Origin: an uncultured Bacteroides sp. | Lineage (GTDB): Bacteria; Bacteroidota; Bacteroidia; Bacteroidales; Bacteroidaceae | Assembly (NCBI GenBank): GCA_949294185.1 | Contig: CASFGA010000009.1 | Coordinates: forward strand, 1 to 61,967 | Length of the DNA stretch: 61,967 nucleotides | Direction: 5' to 3' | Shown here: piece by piece, positions 52,185 to 60,954 of the stretch | How positions within the stretch are numbered: position 1 is the first letter of the stretch | Layout of the letters: every line of letters starts with the position of its first letter | Made by a program: the position numbers and the translations under genes | The notes under the pieces: model-generated | What the model was told of the DNA's origin: nothing | The model's input: the letters and a program-made list of their open reading frames with translations, nothing else | The model's database searches: none

Positions 52185-53771
52185 ATGAGATACAGATACT
52201 TTTTCATTTTGACAATAAGCATATTCGTCTCTGCCCTGCATGCGCAGAACAAACTGCTCAATTCCCCTTCACGGAAGCTTCAGCTTGCCGAATTTGCGAT
52301 AGCCAACCTTTATGTGGATAAAGTGGATGAAACAAAACTTGTGGAGGATGCCATCATCAGTATGCTCGAGGAACTCGACCCGCATTCCACCTACTCCGAT
52401 CCGGAAGAAGTGAAGCGGCTGAACGAACCGCTACAGGGAAATTTCGACGGCATCGGCATCCAATTCAATATGGCTACTGACACGCTGTTCATTATCCAAC
52501 CCGTTTCGGGCGGGCCGTCGGAGAAAGTAGGGATTCTGGCAGGCGACAGAATCATAGAAGTCAATGACACAGTCATCGCGGGAGTCAAGATGAGCACCGA
52601 AGAAGTCATGCGCCGGCTGCGCGGGCCCAAGGGTTCGGAAGTGAATGTCAAGATCATGCGAAACGGAGTGAAAGGCCTGATTCCCTTTACCATCAAGCGC
52701 GACAAGATTCCGGTCTATAGTCTCGACGCTTCCTATATGGTGAACGAACACATCGGCTATATCCGCATCAACCGTTTTGCCGCCACAACCGGCGAGGAGT
52801 TCCGCGACGCGCTTCACAAGCTCCAGAAAAAAGGGATGAAAGACCTGATACTCGACCTGCAAGGCAATGGAGGAGGTTATCTGAATGCCGCCATCGAGCT
52901 TTGCGACGAGCTGTTAGGAAAAAAAGAGCTGATTGTCTATACGGAAGGACGGCGGAATCCCCGCTCTGAATTCAAGGCCAAAGGCGACGGAGACTTCCAG
53001 GAAGGGCGTCTGGTGGTATTGGTCGACGAATATTCCGCATCCGCAAGCGAGATTGTGACCGGTGCCATTCAGGATTGGGACAGGGGAATCGTAGTGGGAC
53101 GGCGCACTTTCGGCAAGGGACTGGTGCAACGCCCCATCGATCTGCCCGACGGCTCGATGATACGCCTTACCGTAGCACGGTATTATACACCTGCAGGACG
53201 CTGCATCCAGAAGCCATACGAAAATATCGAGCAGTATAACCAAGACTTGATAGACCGATACAACCGGGGAGAGATGGTCAGCGCAGACAGCATCCATTTC
53301 CCCGACTCGCTAAAGACCCGCACTCTCCGTCTGGGACGCACTGTATACGGCGGAGGAGGCATCATGCCGGACTATTTCATTCCGCTCGACACCACCATGT
53401 ACACCGACTATTATCTTGATTTGCGCAACAAAGGAGCCATCGTGCAGGAGAATCTGAAACTGATAGACCGACACCGCAACGAGTGGATAAAGAAATACAA
53501 GACTTTCGACCGCTTCAACCGCGATTTTGAGATAACGGAAGAGATGCTTTCCGAACTGGTGGAAACAGGAAAGAATACGGGTGCCAAATATGATGAAGCG
53601 CAGTATCTCACAGCTCTTCCGCTGATAAAGACACAGCTCAAGGCATTGATAGCACGGGATCTTTGGGACATGAGCGAATATTTCCAGGTAATCAATGAGC
53701 TAAGTGACAGCATGAAGAAAGCAATCGAACTGCTGGAGAAGCCCGGACTGAACTTTCCGAAACGTAACTAA
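52185..53771 (+). CDS. S41-family carboxy-terminal processing protease
   Basis: 528-residue exported serine protease (signal peptide ending near LHAQ). A PDZ domain (about 85-165, with GNFDGIGIQFN, GPSEKVGILAGDRIIEVND) precedes the S41 catalytic domain, with GNGGGYLNAAIELCDELL, the active-site serine region DEYSASASEIVTGAIQD and the catalytic lysine in FGKGLVQ. A C-terminal helical region (from about 415) extends the protein as in other Bacteroidetes CtpA-like proteases. It acts in the periplasm. Last gene of the GNAT-parE-coaD-S41 run, followed by a 26-bp inverted repeat. Confidence 0.93.
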   Translation: MRYRYFFILTISIFVSALHAQNKLLNSPSRKLQLAEFAIANLYVDKVDETKLVEDAIISMLEELDPHSTYSDPEEVKRLNEPLQGNFDGIGIQFNMATDTLFIIQPVSGGPSEKVGILAGDRIIEVNDTVIAGVKMSTEEVMRRLRGPKGSEVNVKIMRNGVKGLIPFTIKRDKIPVYSLDASYMVNEHIGYIRINRFAATTGEEFRDALHKLQKKGMKDLILDLQGNGGGYLNAAIELCDELLGKKELIVYTEGRRNPRSEFKAKGDGDFQEGRLVVLVDEYSASASEIVTGAIQDWDRGIVVGRRTFGKGLVQRPIDLPDGSMIRLTVARYYTPAGRCIQKPYENIEQYNQDLIDRYNRGEMVSADSIHFPDSLKTRTLRLGRTVYGGGGIMPDYFIPLDTTMYTDYYLDLRNKGAIVQENLKLIDRHRNEWIKKYKTFDRFNRDFEITEEMLSELVETGKNTGAKYDEAQYLTALPLIKTQLKALIARDLWDMSEYFQVINELSDSMKKAIELLEKPGLNFPKRN

Positions 53772-53821
53772 GGACAGGCATCCCTCCGTGATGCCGCATT
53801 CCCAAGACCCGAACAGCAGAC

Positions 53822-53901
53822 AAAACCAGAATTTCATGCGCATGAAACAAAAATTTGGACAGTATCCGAAATTCATTTCATGCGCATGAAATTCTGGTTT
53901 T
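53822..53901 (+). terminator. 26-bp inverted repeat with nested palindromes
   Basis: Arms 53822-53847 and 53876-53901 are perfect reverse complements, with a 28-base loop; the right arm ends in GGTTTT followed by TTA. Each arm contains the 16-bp palindrome TTTCATGCGCATGAAA (53832-53847 and 53876-53891). It probably terminates the S41 operon, but the duplicated palindrome also looks like a pair of protein-binding sites. Confidence 0.7.
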
Positions 53902-54029
53902 TACTTCTGGATACCAATAAATAACAAGGACAAAACAAAAGGATTGCACTCACAATGTGAAATATTGTGTACGGAAACGGAGGCAAATGCAAAAGAAATT
54001 TAAGTCTATAACAATAATCAGCTTTTTAC

Positions 54030-54060
54030 TTGCAAAAGATAAGTGTCTTTCTTACATTTG
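54030..54060 (+). promoter_or_regulatory. Promoter of the GH97 gene
   Basis: TTG at 54030-54032, a 20-base spacer and TACATTTG at 54053-54060 match the consensus. The start near 54067 gives a 140-base leader that contains an intrinsic terminator. Confidence 0.7.
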
Positions 54061-54105
54061 TCACATGATTTTTTTCATAGTATTAGATTTAAGGTTAACA
54101 AGGTT

Positions 54106-54133
54106 GGGAGAAAGCGTTCTCCCATTTTTTTTT
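54106..54133 (+). terminator. Intrinsic terminator in the GH97 leader
   Basis: GGGAGAA (54106-54112) pairs with TTCTCCC (54117-54123) around a 4-base loop, followed by A and nine T's. It stands between the promoter and the ATG at 54207, with no second promoter after it, so transcription of the gene must read through. Confidence 0.85.
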
Positions 54134-54206
54134 GCCCTGAATCCAAATGAAAAACAACCGAAGAACAACGGAAAGACAGACAACCTATAAAACAAATTAT
54201 AATAAC

Positions 54207-56153
54207 ATGAAAAGACAAATCTTATTTTGTGCGCTGATATGGGCAACCTCACAGACATTCGCACAGCAGGCAACGGTCTCCGGCCCCGATTCCCGGCTGA
54301 AAGTAGACTTTTCAGTAAGTCAGGGCATCCCGATGTACGCCGTGACCTACAACGAAAAAACCATCCTTGAAAAGTCTCCGCTCGGGTTTATCGCAAATAT
54401 CGGCGACTTCAGCAAAGACATGTCCTATGTGGGGCAGAAAGTTCAGCAAATCAAAAAGACATATACACAAGACCGCATCAAGCGTTCTGTAGTGAACTAC
54501 ACAGCGAACGAGCTTACCGTAAGCCTGCAGAATGCAGACAAGGCACCGGTCGACATCGTATTCCGCGTCAGCAACAACGATATAGCCTTCCGGTATGAAA
54601 TACCCAAATCGGGAGAAACAGGGAGCATCGTCATCCGCGAAGAGAAGACGGGATTTGATTTCCCCGCACAGACCACCACTTTCCTTTGCCCGCAAAGCGA
54701 CGCAATGATAGGCTGGAAACGCACGAAGCCAAGTTACGAGGAAGAGTATACCGCCGATGCTCCGATGAATGTCCGGTCACAATACGGACACGGCTATACT
54801 TTCCCGGGACTGTTCCGTATCGGCAACGACGGATGGGCTTTGATCAGCGAAACCGGCGTAGACAGCAAATACTGCGGCTCGCATCTGAGCGACGCTACGG
54901 CCGAAGGATTATATACCATTGCCTTCCCCATGCCTGAGGAAAACAACGGCAACGGAACTTCCGCTCCCGGTCTGTCACTGCCCGGAAAGACGCCCTGGCG
55001 CACGCTGACCGTAGGCGACAATCTGAAACCGATAGTGGAAACAACCGTCCCATGGGATGTAGTGGAGCCTCGCTTCGAGACAGAGCACGCTTACCGCTTC
55101 GGACGTGGCACGTGGAGCTGGATTCTCTGGCAGGACAACAGCATCAACTACGAAGACCAGGTGCGCTATATCGACCTTGCATCTGCAATGGGATACGAAT
55201 ATGTGCTGATAGACAACTGGTGGGATACGAAAATCGGCAAGGAACGCATAGAGGAACTGGCCAGATATGCACGCAGCAAAAACGTTTCCCTCTTTTTATG
55301 GTACAGCTCAAGCGGCTACTGGAATGACATCGAGCAAGGCCCGACCAACCGTATGGACGATCCGTTTGCCCGCAAGCGCGAAATGAAATGGATGCAGCAG
55401 ATAGGCGTAAAAGGAATTAAGGTGGACTTTTTCGGAGGCGACAAGCAGGAAACCATGCGGCTTTACGAGGCCATCCTGAGCGATGCCGACGACCATGGGC
55501 TGATGGTCATCTTCCACGGCTGCACTTTGCCCCGAGGATGGGAGCGCATGTATCCCAATTACGTGGGCAGCGAAGCGGTGCTGGCATCTGAAAATCTCAT
55601 ATTCAACCAGCATTTCAACGACAACGAAGCCTTCAATGCCTGTCTCCATCCCTTCATCCGCAATGCAGTAGGTTCGATGGAGTTCGGCGGAACCCTCCTT
55701 AACAAGCGTTACAACCGCACCAACGACGGAGGAACCATCCGCCGCACAAGCGATGTATTCCAGCTGGCTACGGCCGTCCTGTTCCAGAATCCGATTCAGA
55801 ACTTCGCCCTCGCGCCAAACAATCTGGTTGATGCCCCCAAAGCAGCGATAGACTTCATGAAAAAGATTCCGACCACATGGGACGAAACTGTGTTCATCGA
55901 CGGTTATCCCGGCAAATACGTGGTCTTGGCGCGCCGTCACGGCAACCGATGGTACATTGCAGGCATCAATGCGCAAAAGGAACCGCTGAAACTTACACTT
56001 AACCTGCCGATGATGGCAAAAGGAAGTCAAGTCACTCTCTATTCAGACGGCAAGCAGAATGCCCCTACAGTTACAACACCGACAATAAAGTCACCAGAGG
56101 CCGTACAAGCCACTATCCAGCCACAGGGTGGAATTGTATTCATAGCGGAATAA
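54207..56153 (+). CDS. GH97 glycoside hydrolase, retaining type (probable alpha-galactosidase)
   Basis: 648-residue exported enzyme (signal peptide ending near TFAQ) with the three GH97 domains: N-terminal beta-sandwich (about 20-275), central (beta/alpha)8 barrel (about 280-560) and C-terminal beta-sandwich ending in GGIVFIAE. In the barrel, GIKVDFF places an aspartate (D407) where retaining GH97 enzymes have the nucleophile, and E462 (in LASEN) lies 55 residues further on, the spacing I recall between nucleophile and acid/base in the characterised retaining alpha-galactosidase of this family. Inverting SusB-type enzymes lack that aspartate. Specificity for alpha-galactosides is inferred. 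Monocistronic, with its own promoter and a terminator in the leader. Confidence 0.88.
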   Translation: MKRQILFCALIWATSQTFAQQATVSGPDSRLKVDFSVSQGIPMYAVTYNEKTILEKSPLGFIANIGDFSKDMSYVGQKVQQIKKTYTQDRIKRSVVNYTANELTVSLQNADKAPVDIVFRVSNNDIAFRYEIPKSGETGSIVIREEKTGFDFPAQTTTFLCPQSDAMIGWKRTKPSYEEEYTADAPMNVRSQYGHGYTFPGLFRIGNDGWALISETGVDSKYCGSHLSDATAEGLYTIAFPMPEENNGNGTSAPGLSLPGKTPWRTLTVGDNLKPIVETTVPWDVVEPRFETEHAYRFGRGTWSWILWQDNSINYEDQVRYIDLASAMGYEYVLIDNWWDTKIGKERIEELARYARSKNVSLFLWYSSSGYWNDIEQGPTNRMDDPFARKREMKWMQQIGVKGIKVDFFGGDKQETMRLYEAILSDADDHGLMVIFHGCTLPRGWERMYPNYVGSEAVLASENLIFNQHFNDNEAFNACLHPFIRNAVGSMEFGGTLLNKRYNRTNDGGTIRRTSDVFQLATAVLFQNPIQNFALAPNNLVDAPKAAIDFMKKIPTTWDETVFIDGYPGKYVVLARRHGNRWYIAGINAQKEPLKLTLNLPMMAKGSQVTLYSDGKQNAPTVTTPTIKSPEAVQATIQPQGGIVFIAE

Positions 56154-56185
56154 AATGCCGGCAGAGGGCTTCCAAATAAGCCAAA

Positions 56186-56238
56186 CGCGGATATATACAA
56201 GAGCAAAAGCAAATATGCCTGTATATATCCGCGCTTTT
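56186..56238 (+). terminator. Terminator after the GH97 gene
   Basis: A perfect 14-bp stem (CGCGGATATATACA 56186-56199 with TGTATATATCCGCG 56220-56233), 20-base loop, then CTTTTTG. Confidence 0.8.
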
Positions 56239-56275
56239 TGTCAGGGAACAAATCGGTTTTTCCCCTATCAAAAAA

Positions 56276-57814
56276 CTAACCGCCCCAATTGCTCCGGTCC
56301 AGATTCCGGTAGCTGATGGCTTCCGCCAGATGATGAGGCAGAATCTGCTCGGAGGCTTCCAGATCGGCTATCGTACGGGAAACCTTCAAGATGCGGTCAT
56401 AAGCCCGGGCAGAAAGATTCAGGCGTGTCATGGCATTGCGGAGAAGCTCCAGTCCTTTAGCGTCGGGCACGGCATAAACATTAAGCAGACGGGAAGTCAT
56501 CTGGGCATTGTTATAGATTCCCGCCTCATTGGCAAAGCGTCTTGCCTGAATCTGACGGGCACGGACAACGCGCTCACGGATGACCGAACTCGACTCTCCC
56601 GGCGTACGCTCCGACATTTTCTCGAAAGGAACGGGAACAATCTCCACCTGAATGTCTATACGGTCAAGCAAAGGCCCTGATATGCGGTTCAGATAACGCT
56701 GCACCTGACTCGGATTGCACACGCAACGCCGAGTAGGATGATTGTAATATCCGCAAGGACAAGGATTCATCGAAGCGACCAGCTGAAAGCTGGCCGGATA
56801 ATCGAGCGTATACCGGGCGCGGGATATGGTGATATGGCGGTCTTCAAGCGGCTGGCGCAGCACTTCAAGCACATTCCGGTTAAATTCGGGCAGTTCGTCG
56901 AGAAACAATACGCCGTTATGCGCCAGGCTGATCTCACCCGGCTGCGGGGTTGAACCTCCTCCCACCATCGCGACCTGCGATATCGTGTGGTGCGGACTGC
57001 GGAAAGGGCGCAACGCTATCAGCGAAACATCCTTCCCCAACTTGCCTGCAACAGAGTGTATCTTGGTCGTCTCCAGACTTTCTCCCAAAGAAAGAGGCGG
57101 AAGAATGCCGGGAAGACGCTTTGCCATCATCGACTTGCCGCTGCCCGGCGCGCCGACAAGCAGAATGTTATGGCTGCCCGCCGCCGCAACCTCTAAAGCT
57201 CGCTTTACATTCTCCTGTCCCTTCACTTCGGAAAAGTCAAAAGGGAAATTAATCTGGTTTCTGTAAAACTCGGCCCTCGTATCCACGACTGTCGGCTCCA
57301 ACGCACGGGTTCCATTGAAGAAGTCTATGACTTCCGTGATATTTTCCACGCCATATACCTGAAGTCTGTCAACCACCGCTGCCTCACGGGCATTCTGCTT
57401 GGGCAGGATAAAACCCTCAAAGCCTTGCTGACGGGCGGCAATGGCAATAGGCAAAGCTCCGCGAATAGGCTGCAAGCCACCGTCCAGCCCCAATTCGCCG
57501 ATAATAAGAAACCGGCCTAACTTCTCGGTTGAAACGGTTCCTGCGGCCGCCAAGATGCCGATAGCCAAAGGAAGGTCATACGAAGAGCCCTCTTTGCGTA
57601 TGTCGGCAGGAGCCATATTTATGACCAACTGACAAGAAGGGAATTTATATCCGTTTACCTGCAAGGCAGAAATTATCCGCTCATGGCTTTCCTTTACAGC
57701 AGAATCGGGCAATCCCACCAGAAAGAATTTAATGCCGCGCGAACTGTTTACTTCTATCGTCACAATGGTAGCATCTATCCCCTGTACGGCAGCACCAAAT
57801 AGTTTTACCAACAT
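56276..57814 (-). CDS. YifB/ComM-family AAA ATPase (Mg chelatase-like)
   Basis: 512-residue protein with an N-terminal Lon-S16-like ChlI domain (about 1-170, VNSSRGIKFFLVGLPDSAVKES), a central AAA+ Mg-chelatase domain with Walker A GAPGSGKSMMAKRL and Walker B FLDELPEF, a zinc-ribbon-like cysteine group (MNPCPCGYYNHPTRRCVCNP), and a C-terminal domain. ComM homologues act as branch-migration helicases in recombination and transformation. It is 23 bp downstream of the DUF4369 lipoprotein gene, so both are probably on one transcript. Confidence 0.93.
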   Translation of the reverse strand: MLVKLFGAAVQGIDATIVTIEVNSSRGIKFFLVGLPDSAVKESHERIISALQVNGYKFPSCQLVINMAPADIRKEGSSYDLPLAIGILAAAGTVSTEKLGRFLIIGELGLDGGLQPIRGALPIAIAARQQGFEGFILPKQNAREAAVVDRLQVYGVENITEVIDFFNGTRALEPTVVDTRAEFYRNQINFPFDFSEVKGQENVKRALEVAAAGSHNILLVGAPGSGKSMMAKRLPGILPPLSLGESLETTKIHSVAGKLGKDVSLIALRPFRSPHHTISQVAMVGGGSTPQPGEISLAHNGVLFLDELPEFNRNVLEVLRQPLEDRHITISRARYTLDYPASFQLVASMNPCPCGYYNHPTRRCVCNPSQVQRYLNRISGPLLDRIDIQVEIVPVPFEKMSERTPGESSSVIRERVVRARQIQARRFANEAGIYNNAQMTSRLLNVYAVPDAKGLELLRNAMTRLNLSARAYDRILKVSRTIADLEASEQILPHHLAEAISYRNLDRSNWGG

Positions 57815-57837
57815 GTTGTTTCAAGTTATTGTTCTGA

Positions 57838-58845
57838 TTAGTCTTTTTTTGTCAACTGCAAAATCTTATTCTTGAAGGCTTCTCCATACAGGTTTCTCGC
57901 CAGAATCTTGCGGTTGCGGTCTACCAATATATTCGCAGGAAGACGGGTTACGTTCTGTTGCTTCAAGACAGAATTTTCCCATCCCGTACAATCACAGATT
58001 TCAATCCAATGGGCATCATCCTTCTTGCAGGCAGCCAACCAGGCTTCCCGGTCATAGTCGAGTGACAGATTCAGTATTCTAAAATTAATCCTTGAGGGAA
58101 AACTCTTGACCACAGACTCCAGAGAATCGCGCTCCGCAATACTCTCGCCATTCCAGCTCGCCCAAAAATTAATCAGCGTGAAGTCATTTTCCTTATCAAC
58201 CCATGAAACATATTCTCCCTTACGGTTCCTGCAAGAGAAATAGCTTACATTATCAGAATCCTCCTCCTTCTTTTGGGAAAGTGCCTGCAAGATAATGCTC
58301 AGAATCCGGCTGTCTTTGATATTCCCATTCAGGGGCTCGACCAATTTTCGGATATACTCCATATCCGGAGACGGAATCTGGGCAAAATAGCGGTCTATCA
58401 AATAAGCGGATGCAAACGAACCGGGATGCGAACGAACGAAGTCAGCGGCAATTCTTCTCACTTCCGCCGAATCTTTCAAAGAAGCGATGCTGCTACGGAA
58501 TTCCTGATAATCCCTGTTCGGCCCGTCTCCCGCAACTTCGGGACTGGTGAAACTCCCCGAAAGCATCACCCGCCAACCTTTGTCTGCAAAGACCGGAATC
58601 ACATTACCCGCCTTATCGACCAGACGAAACAGCTGAACCGTGTCGGGAAGAAGCTTGTAAACAAATTTTCCTCCCTGCGGATAAATGGTATCAAGCTTTG
58701 GTTCAGGATCATCATACACAACAAGTATCCTGTCTGAACCAACATTGTCAAGCTCACCCTGAAGTATAAAATCAGTATTCTCACTGCATGAACCGAAAGC
58801 CAACCCCAAAAACGAACATACCAACCAAGGATAAAACCTTTTCAT
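57838..58845 (-). CDS. DUF4369 / thioredoxin-like lipoprotein, active-site cysteines replaced
   Basis: 335-residue predicted lipoprotein (lipobox AFGSC, Cys20) with an N-terminal DUF4369 domain (about 24-115), a helical linker and a C-terminal TlpA-like domain (about 210-335). The thioredoxin motif is recognisable but dead for redox: WASWNGES (228-235) stands where WASWCGPC is expected, so both cysteines are replaced (N232, S235). The downstream cis-Pro segment TRLPANILVDRN is kept. It is a different gene from the one at 7600 but has the same architecture and the same loss. Probable operon with yifB. Confidence 0.85.
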   Translation of the reverse strand: MKRFYPWLVCSFLGLAFGSCSENTDFILQGELDNVGSDRILVVYDDPEPKLDTIYPQGGKFVYKLLPDTVQLFRLVDKAGNVIPVFADKGWRVMLSGSFTSPEVAGDGPNRDYQEFRSSIASLKDSAEVRRIAADFVRSHPGSFASAYLIDRYFAQIPSPDMEYIRKLVEPLNGNIKDSRILSIILQALSQKKEEDSDNVSYFSCRNRKGEYVSWVDKENDFTLINFWASWNGESIAERDSLESVVKSFPSRINFRILNLSLDYDREAWLAACKKDDAHWIEICDCTGWENSVLKQQNVTRLPANILVDRNRKILARNLYGEAFKNKILQLTKKD

Positions 58846-58938
58846 ACTATCACATCATTTACATTTAAATGCGAATGTACGAATTTTATCAGAATCCGAC
58901 ATTATCCTCCTCCGATTAAATTGCCCTTACAACAAGAA

Positions 58939-58971
58939 AAAGCCGGAACGTAAAGTTTACGTTCCGGCTTT
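58939..58971 (-). terminator. Terminator of the TPR lipoprotein gene
   Basis: Arms 58939-58954 and 58956-58971 are perfect complements around one base (core AAAGCCGGAACGTAAA). The minus strand continues with TTCTTGTT; T-rich bases also follow on the plus strand. Confidence 0.8.
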
Positions 58972-58997
58972 CTTTATTTAAATCAACCGACAGTCAA

Positions 58998-60674
58998 TTA
59001 CTTGATTTCATTTGCATATTTAGCAAACTCACGGTCGTTCTGAGCAGCGGCAGCCAAAGCAGCGTCCTTCTGGGCTACTTTGTCCATGCTTGACTTAACC
59101 AGATCAGCATTATTGGTTCTTGCACCAACGATAGCCATCAGATAGTCAGTATAAGCGTCCGGATTCTTCACTGCATTCAGAGTGTTCTTAGCCTTGTTGT
59201 AGTCTTTAGCCAAGATCTGAGCCAAAGCGGCAGAGTTTGTCTTCGTGTCGCCGAAAGCCTGAACGGCGCGATCATACTGACCCTGCTTGATGTAAAGGTT
59301 ACCCAAAGCTTCGTTTGCAGTATCAGCACCAGTAGACTTGCTCAGATAAGTTTCAGCTTCTGCCACATTGCCTTTGGTCAAAGCAACCAAACCAAGGTTT
59401 GTGTTAACCTCAGCAGCGTTGGCATTCTTGCTTGCAGCTTGTTTGAAGTAGTTTTCAGCAGCGTTCAAGTCGCCGGCAGCATAAGCCATCTTACCCAAGT
59501 TGTTGTAAGCACGGTAATCGCTCGGATATTTCTGGATAGTTCTCTTATAGATAGCTTCCTTACGGGCGTTGTCCTGAGTCAAAGTAGCAGCATACAACAA
59601 TTCATCTACGCTCAAAGAATCTTCGTTAGCATCATAAGCAGCATTGATTTCTTCATCGCTGCGGCCGATAGCATCATAGTTGGCAGTCAGGCGAGCACGA
59701 CGCAACTGCGGCAAAATTTCGTCAGCCAAAGTCTTGTATACAGAAGAAATGTTCTTGATTTCAGTTTCACGCTGTTCCGGATCAGAATACATAGAAAGAA
59801 CACGCAAGATCAAATCCTTATCCTGGATGTTTGACTTAGAAACCAATTCCTGGAAGCCTTCCCAGTCTTGAGCTGTATAGGTAGCGTCAACTTCTGTCTC
59901 GATCTTACCTTTCTTCAGCTGTTGGTTCATGTATTTTTCTGTATTGTCCTGACGGTTTTCAGCCAAAGTCGTGTTCAGCTTGACACCACCATCCGGAGAA
60001 GCGTATGCAGAAATCTCGATGTTGTTCAGCTTGTAGTTCTTCGTATCACCTGCAACGGTTACAACCTGCTTGTGGAAATCCTTCAGACCTTCAGACTTCA
60101 GTTCGCTTGCACGAAGATTAGCCTGCTGGATCAAGAACATAATCTGAGCTTCCTGTGCATGCTTAACGATACGCTGGTACTTGTCAGCTGCATAAGCTGC
60201 ATTGGCAGACTTAACGGTCGGCAGTTCAGAAGTGGCGATTACACCGTCTGCAATCTTTACAGAAGGAATGGTATATTCCTTTTTGCCTTTCTTGATCTTG
60301 AAGTCAAGATACAGCTCCGACTTTGCCATTTCAGGAACATAGTCGAAAGAGGCCTTCATCGTATAAGTACCGCCTGCCTTGTAAGAAACAGTCTGGTCGT
60401 TACCTTGTACTTTTTCGCCCTGGAATTTGGCAGGTTGGCCTTTGGCTTCGCCGCCATCCCATCTCAATACCGGAGTCACCTCAACGGTTGCGTTCTTTTT
60501 GAAGTACTTTTCAGGGAATTTACCTGTAATTGTTACAGGAACCTTACCGCCAACAGCTTCCAGAACCTCAGGGTCTGTAGAGAAGTAGTCAGCAGACAAT
60601 TCGCCCATCTTGCCACATGAAGAGAGGGCAAGGACAAACAGTGCCACCAACGGCAAATACAACTTCTTAATCAT
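58998..60674 (-). CDS. TPR-containing lipoprotein
   Basis: 558-residue predicted lipoprotein (lipobox ALSSC, Cys20). The first 170 residues are beta-rich (immunoglobulin-like pattern: GGKVPVTITGKFPEKYFKK, GGTYTMKASFDY). Residues about 170-330 include an OmpA-like region (NIEISAYASPDGGVKLNTTLAENRQDNTEKYM), which may contact peptidoglycan. The C-terminal part carries tetratricopeptide repeats (YRAYNNLGKMAYAAGDLNAAENYFKQA, AEVNTNLGLVALTKGNVAEAETYL, ANEALGNLYIKQGQYDRAVQAF). Codon use looks like a highly expressed gene. Probably a structural or scaffolding protein of the envelope. Single gene with its own -7 element and terminator. Confidence 0.85.
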   Translation of the reverse strand: MIKKLYLPLVALFVLALSSCGKMGELSADYFSTDPEVLEAVGGKVPVTITGKFPEKYFKKNATVEVTPVLRWDGGEAKGQPAKFQGEKVQGNDQTVSYKAGGTYTMKASFDYVPEMAKSELYLDFKIKKGKKEYTIPSVKIADGVIATSELPTVKSANAAYAADKYQRIVKHAQEAQIMFLIQQANLRASELKSEGLKDFHKQVVTVAGDTKNYKLNNIEISAYASPDGGVKLNTTLAENRQDNTEKYMNQQLKKGKIETEVDATYTAQDWEGFQELVSKSNIQDKDLILRVLSMYSDPEQRETEIKNISSVYKTLADEILPQLRRARLTANYDAIGRSDEEINAAYDANEDSLSVDELLYAATLTQDNARKEAIYKRTIQKYPSDYRAYNNLGKMAYAAGDLNAAENYFKQAASKNANAAEVNTNLGLVALTKGNVAEAETYLSKSTGADTANEALGNLYIKQGQYDRAVQAFGDTKTNSAALAQILAKDYNKAKNTLNAVKNPDAYTDYLMAIVGARTNNADLVKSSMDKVAQKDAALAAAAQNDREFAKYANEIK

Positions 60675-60741
60675 GATTCTTAAATGTTTTGGTTTGTATA
60701 TAATAAATTTTGCTTCTATGTCTTTTATCCATTATTTGGGG

Positions 60742-60749
60742 CAAAGATA
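60742..60749 (-). promoter_or_regulatory. -7 element of the TPR lipoprotein gene
   Basis: Reads TATCTTTG on the minus strand, 68 bases upstream of the ATG at 60674. The rest of the 280-bp gap to xerD shows nothing else I can name. Confidence 0.5.
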
Positions 60750-60954
60750 AGAAAAACAATGATTGTTGTTAACTTTTCCCTTATTTTTTTTAAAACAGCC
60801 ACTAAAAAAAGATTAAAAACACAGACTTTACCGTCTTTTTAACTTCTTTTCCTTCGTTTTTCCCCGAATGAAACCGGATTCTCATCCTGACAAAAACTTT
60901 TTTCCGCCCAGATGAAAAATTTCCGGAGAAAGCCCATCCCGCGGCAGGCAAGAA

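Larger units (their letters stand above)
53772..54206 (+). other. Region between the S41 protease and GH97 genes
   Basis: No gene. It holds a large palindromic terminator (53822-53901), the GH97 promoter (54030-54060) and a second intrinsic terminator inside the GH97 leader (54106-54133). Confidence 0.7.

Noticed and set aside
54065..54190. Leader peptide frame overlapping the GH97 leader terminator
   Set aside because: Its ATG coincides with the predicted transcription start, there is no ribosome site, and no run of codons suggests a classic attenuation peptide.
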